Program-made: the position numbers and the translations under genes
Part shown: in pieces, positions 14,535-16,691 of the stretch
How positions within the stretch are numbered: the stretch's first letter is position 1
Layout: every line of letters begins with the position of its first letter
Notes under the pieces: model-generated
Seen by the model: only the letters and a program-made list of their open reading frames with translations
Database searches by the model: none
Told to the model about the DNA's origin: nothing
Assembly: GCA_018224485.1 (NCBI GenBank)
Contig: JAGTVE010000237.1
Coordinates: forward strand, 1 to 16,691
Length of the DNA stretch: 16,691 nucleotides
Direction: 5' to 3'
From: Thioalkalivibrio sp.
GTDB taxonomy: Bacteria > Pseudomonadota > Gammaproteobacteria > Ectothiorhodospirales > Ectothiorhodospiraceae

Positions 14535-15893
14535 TCAGCCGGACGCGCGCCCCGGGATCAGGCGCAGCCGGTGCAGCTTCCGCCACAGGGTCGTGCGGTC
14601 CATGCCCAGGCTGCGGGCTGCCTGCGAGCGGTTGCCGTTGTAGGTTGCCAGGGCCTGTTGCAGCGCCTCGCGTTCACGTCTCTCTGCTTCGGTGAAGGGT
14701 GCCGGTGGCGGCGCGTCGGGAGGATGCCACGCGACTCCGCAGTCTTCGAAGGCCTCGCGGACGGCATCCCCGTCGACGCGCGCCCCCGGCTCTGCATGCA
14801 GGCCGAGGACCCCGAGCAGGTTGCGCAGTTCTCGGAAATTGCCCGGCCAGTCGTGTCGGTGGAGGAGGTCCCGGGCCGCTCCCGTCAGCTCCACGTCGAT
14901 GTGCCGGGACCAGCGCTCGAGTGTCGCGTCGAGGTCTCCGGGACGCTCGCGCAGCGGCGCAAGTGCAATGACCAGGCCCGCGAGCCGATGGTACAGCCCC
15001 TGACTGAAGCGCCCGCTCGCCAGCCCGTGGCCCAGGTCCCGGCCCGAGGTCGAGATGACCTGCAGATCGACCTGGCGCACGCGGTTTTCTCCCATGCGCT
15101 CGAAGCGCCCGTCTCCGAGCACCCGGTGCAGTGCCTCCTGCAGGCGTGCCGACATCCCGCCGACCTCATCCAGCAGCAGGGTGCCCCCGTCCGCACTCTC
15201 GAGTCTGCCGATCCTTTCGGCCGACGCCCCTGGGAAGGCGCCGCGTGTGTGTCCGAAGAGTTCCGATTCGAGCACCGTCTCCGGCATGGAGGCGCAATGG
15301 ATCTCCGCGCAGGCTGCGGCGGCGCGGGTACCGGATCGGTGCAGCGCGCGTGCCAGTAGGGTCTTGCCGGTGCCGGTCTCGCCCACCAGCAGCACCCTGA
15401 TCCCGGATGCCACTGCCCGGCGTGCCAGATCGAGACGCATCCGGCAGCGGTCATCCGCCGACTCCAGCGGCGATACCGTCATGAAATCGGCAGCATCCGG
15501 CGTGGTTGCCGCGAGCGGCGGCTCGGACCGTATGGTGATCAGGCGCAGCCGGCCGTCACCGTCGGAGGCGTTCAGCAACACGCTGGTGATTCTGACCGGC
15601 AGCACCGGATGTATCGAGTCGAGCTCGGCCCGGAAGTCGAGGGAGCGGGGCGTCGGACGCCCGACCGCATCCTGTTCACCGGCCGCGATCGCTGCGCGGA
15701 CTAGCAGGCGTTGCAGGTTGATGGGGCCCATGCGGAGGGTCGTCTCGAACCGGGTGCCGGCCGGCTGTTCGAGCAGTTCTACCAGGGCGGTGTTATGTGT
15801 GACAATGTGGCCGTGGCTATCGACGACCAGCACCCCGTCCCGATTCTGCTGAATGAGGGTTTCTATCAGGCCGACCTGCGAGTCTGGCTTCAC
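14535..15893 (-). CDS. PAS - AAA+ - Fis-type regulator (sigma54 activator family, atypical GAFPGA loop)
   Basis: A bacterial enhancer-binding-type regulator of 452 residues. Domains: N-terminal PAS (about 8-125, DGVLVVDSHGHIVTHNTA), a central AAA+ ATPase with Walker A GETGTGKT (171-178), Walker B LLLDEV (239-244), LYHRL and PLRERPGD (300-320) and sensor-II WPGNFRELRN (349-358), then a C-terminal Fis HTH (about 405-445, NRSQAARSLGMDRTTLWRKL). Loop 1, normally GAFTGA, reads GAFPGA (218-223), replacing the Thr that contacts sigma54. Also, IGEM is VGGM after Walker B. It may be a weakened or sigma54-independent regulator. The PAS has no recognisable cofactor motif, so the signal is unknown. The start is GTG 15893 with a poor ribosome site. 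It diverges from the efflux adaptor gene, its likely target. Confidence 0.9.
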   Translation of the reverse strand: MKPDSQVGLIETLIQQNRDGVLVVDSHGHIVTHNTALVELLEQPAGTRFETTLRMGPINLQRLLVRAAIAAGEQDAVGRPTPRSLDFRAELDSIHPVLPVRITSVLLNASDGDGRLRLITIRSEPPLAATTPDAADFMTVSPLESADDRCRMRLDLARRAVASGIRVLLVGETGTGKTLLARALHRSGTRAAAACAEIHCASMPETVLESELFGHTRGAFPGASAERIGRLESADGGTLLLDEVGGMSARLQEALHRVLGDGRFERMGENRVRQVDLQVISTSGRDLGHGLASGRFSQGLYHRLAGLVIALAPLRERPGDLDATLERWSRHIDVELTGAARDLLHRHDWPGNFRELRNLLGVLGLHAEPGARVDGDAVREAFEDCGVAWHPPDAPPPAPFTEAERREREALQQALATYNGNRSQAARSLGMDRTTLWRKLHRLRLIPGRASG

Positions 15894-15912
15894 GATACCG
15901 GGCGCCCGAATG

Positions 15913-15924
15913 TGTTTGCAACAG
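15913..15924. promoter_or_regulatory. Imperfect operator-like site TGTTTGCAACAG
   Basis: TGTT-TGC-AACA resembles the perfect palindrome at 16019-16032, with one extra base at the centre. It lies about 20-30 bp upstream of the regulator's GTG, where a bound protein could repress that gene. Functional assignment is inference. Confidence 0.35.
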
Positions 15925-16018
15925 TATGCCCACCGGAGTGCAACGGTTCCAGCTCGTCCATGATCCAGCTGCGATTCAGTTCCTTAGTCGTCACCTCAAC
16001 GAGCATGTGCCGGGAACC

Positions 16019-16032
16019 ATTGTTGCAACAAT
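16019..16032. promoter_or_regulatory. Perfect 14-bp palindrome ATTGTTGCAACAAT, probable operator/enhancer
   Basis: The sequence equals its own reverse complement over 14 bases, AT-flanked in an otherwise GC-rich region. It lies in the divergent region between the regulator and the efflux adaptor gene, about 125 bp from the regulator start and 214 bp from the adaptor start. That distance suits an upstream activating site for a Fis-type HTH dimer. Confidence 0.6.
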
Positions 16033-16245
16033 CCTCCGGGTCTGGACGGCCGCTGTGCCGCGCCCCGGTGCCGACCCGGATCGGTGCCGAGAGTGGGCAT
16101 CGGCGAGCGACTCGCGCGTCACCGTGGGCCACACGGATAGAGTCGGATGTGGTAAAAAGGCGGGGTTGCTCGAGTTGAACGCCTGCACTAGGTGTCCTCC
16201 GGTCTGCGGTCGTTTGCACCAGCGCCTACACTCAGAATCTGCGAC

Positions 16246-16691
16246 ATGAAGACGATCATGAACCGAACCAGCATATTCCTGACTGCCGTGCTGGCAGCCG
16301 TCATCACCTTCGCGGCCGCCTCGCATGCGCAGTTCGGTCGAATCGTTCAGGTCGAGGGTGCCTCGGTGGGCGGGCAGACAATCAGCGGCACGGTGGTCCC
16401 GTTCCGCGAGGTGACCCTGACCGCGCAGATCGGGGGACGTGTAACGCTGGTCGCCGGCGCTGAGGGCGACTACTTTGACCGCGACGAGGTGCTGGTCGCG
16501 ATCAGCGATGAACGTCTCACCGCTCAGCGCCGTCAGGCGCTGGCCGAGTTGAGTGCGGCAGAGGCGGCAATGCGCAATGCGCAGGTCCAGTACGGCCAGG
16601 AGGCTGCCTCTCCGCGCAGTCGTGACATCGGCCAAATGCCGGGGCTGGGTATCCCGTCGATGTTCGACCAGCTGATTACCAGGCCGGCGGG
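16246..16691 (+). CDS. RND-type efflux periplasmic adaptor (HlyD/membrane fusion protein), 3' truncated
   Basis: The window ends inside this gene; 148 codons are visible. Residues 1-28 are a signal peptide (hydrophobic 9-24, cleavage after SHA). The biotinyl-lipoyl-like half motif follows: SGTVVPFREVTLTAQIGGRVT (47-67), then GDYFDRDEVLVAISDERL. After that comes the start of an alpha-helical hairpin (LTAQRRQALAELSAAEAAMRNAQVQY, 91-116). Then a break with a Met/Gly/Pro-rich segment (QMPGLGIPSMFDQ, about 130-142) interrupts the helix. Such proteins bridge an inner-membrane RND pump and an outer-membrane channel, and pump genes would be expected just beyond the window. ATG 16246 has a poor ribosome site; ATG 16258, with GAAG before it, is the alternative. 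It is divergent from the PAS-AAA-Fis regulator, its likely controller. Confidence 0.85.
   Translation, partial: MKTIMNRTSIFLTAVLAAVITFAAASHAQFGRIVQVEGASVGGQTISGTVVPFREVTLTAQIGGRVTLVAGAEGDYFDRDEVLVAISDERLTAQRRQALAELSAAEAAMRNAQVQYGQEAASPRSRDIGQMPGLGIPSMFDQLITRPA

Larger units (their letters stand above)
15894..16245. other. Divergent intergenic region between regulator and efflux adaptor
   Basis: A 352-bp region with no convincing gene. It holds the two TTGCAA-type sites listed separately. I looked on both strands for a sigma54 promoter (GG-N10-GC with TGGC/TTGC context) and found none that fits. TTGCAC near 16215 with AATCTG about 16 bp later is a poor sigma70 candidate for the adaptor gene. 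A 38-codon minus-strand frame (15890-16006) ends by overlapping the regulator GTG in a GTGA, but has no strong ribosome site. Confidence 0.5.

Noticed and set aside
15890..16219. 109-codon minus-strand gene upstream of the regulator
   Set aside because: The N-terminal part is Arg/Pro-rich with no domain and spans the palindrome; only the last 38 codons are worth keeping as a low-confidence observation.
16033..16245. Sigma54 promoter upstream of the efflux adaptor
   Set aside because: No GG-N10-GC with TGGC/TTGC context: the nearest, TGG with an 11-base gap near 16043 and TGGGCATCGGCGAGCG near 16094, fail in spacing or -12 sequence.

Overview
The window is high-GC bacterial chromosome, densely packed with genes on both strands. 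Gene content and order (yoaA-tsaB-truD, then surE-pcm-yqaA-nlpD-rpoS, then alaC-hom-thrC) point to a gammaproteobacterium. The high GC, the sequence flavour and the Tll0287-type c-heme protein suggest the Ectothiorhodospiraceae (Thioalkalivibrio-like). That placement is inference from gene order and protein resemblance, not from a search.

Layout. 1-156 is the tail of a TPR-like protein. 149-3854 (+) is a tightly overlapping run: YoaA/DinG-type iron-sulfur helicase, TsaB (tRNA t6A synthesis) and TruD (tRNA pseudouridine 13 synthase). 3885-6129 (-) holds three genes that interrupt the usual truD-surE adjacency: a 150-residue short LOV blue-light receptor with no effector domain, a periplasmic Tll0287-like single-heme protein (DUF3365) with a strong terminator behind it, and an Smr-domain protein. 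A gene-free stretch of about 0.5 kb before the smr gene carries a REP-like palindrome and a direct repeat. 6269-10130 (+) is the stationary-phase operon surE-pcm-yqaA-nlpD-rpoS, with overlapping starts and stops. 10139-10513 (-) is a small Mth938/NDUFAF3-like protein. 10690-14459 (+) is an amino-acid operon: alanine aminotransferase AlaC, homoserine dehydrogenase and threonine synthase, behind a recognisable promoter. 14535-15893 (-) is a sigma54-activator-type regulator (PAS, AAA+, Fis HTH). It diverges from a periplasmic adaptor subunit of an efflux pump (16246 to the window end, truncated). The 352-bp divergent region contains a perfect palindrome and a related half-conserved site.

How the parts fit. 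The housekeeping genes are conventional. The accessory content is of most interest: a LOV photoreceptor beside a probable redox/NO-type heme sensor, inserted just upstream of the general-stress sigma factor operon; a threonine synthase with a Cys-rich insertion that forms a CxxCH; and a regulator whose sigma54-contacting GAFTGA loop reads GAFPGA. I found no CRISPR array, IS element, tRNA or rRNA.
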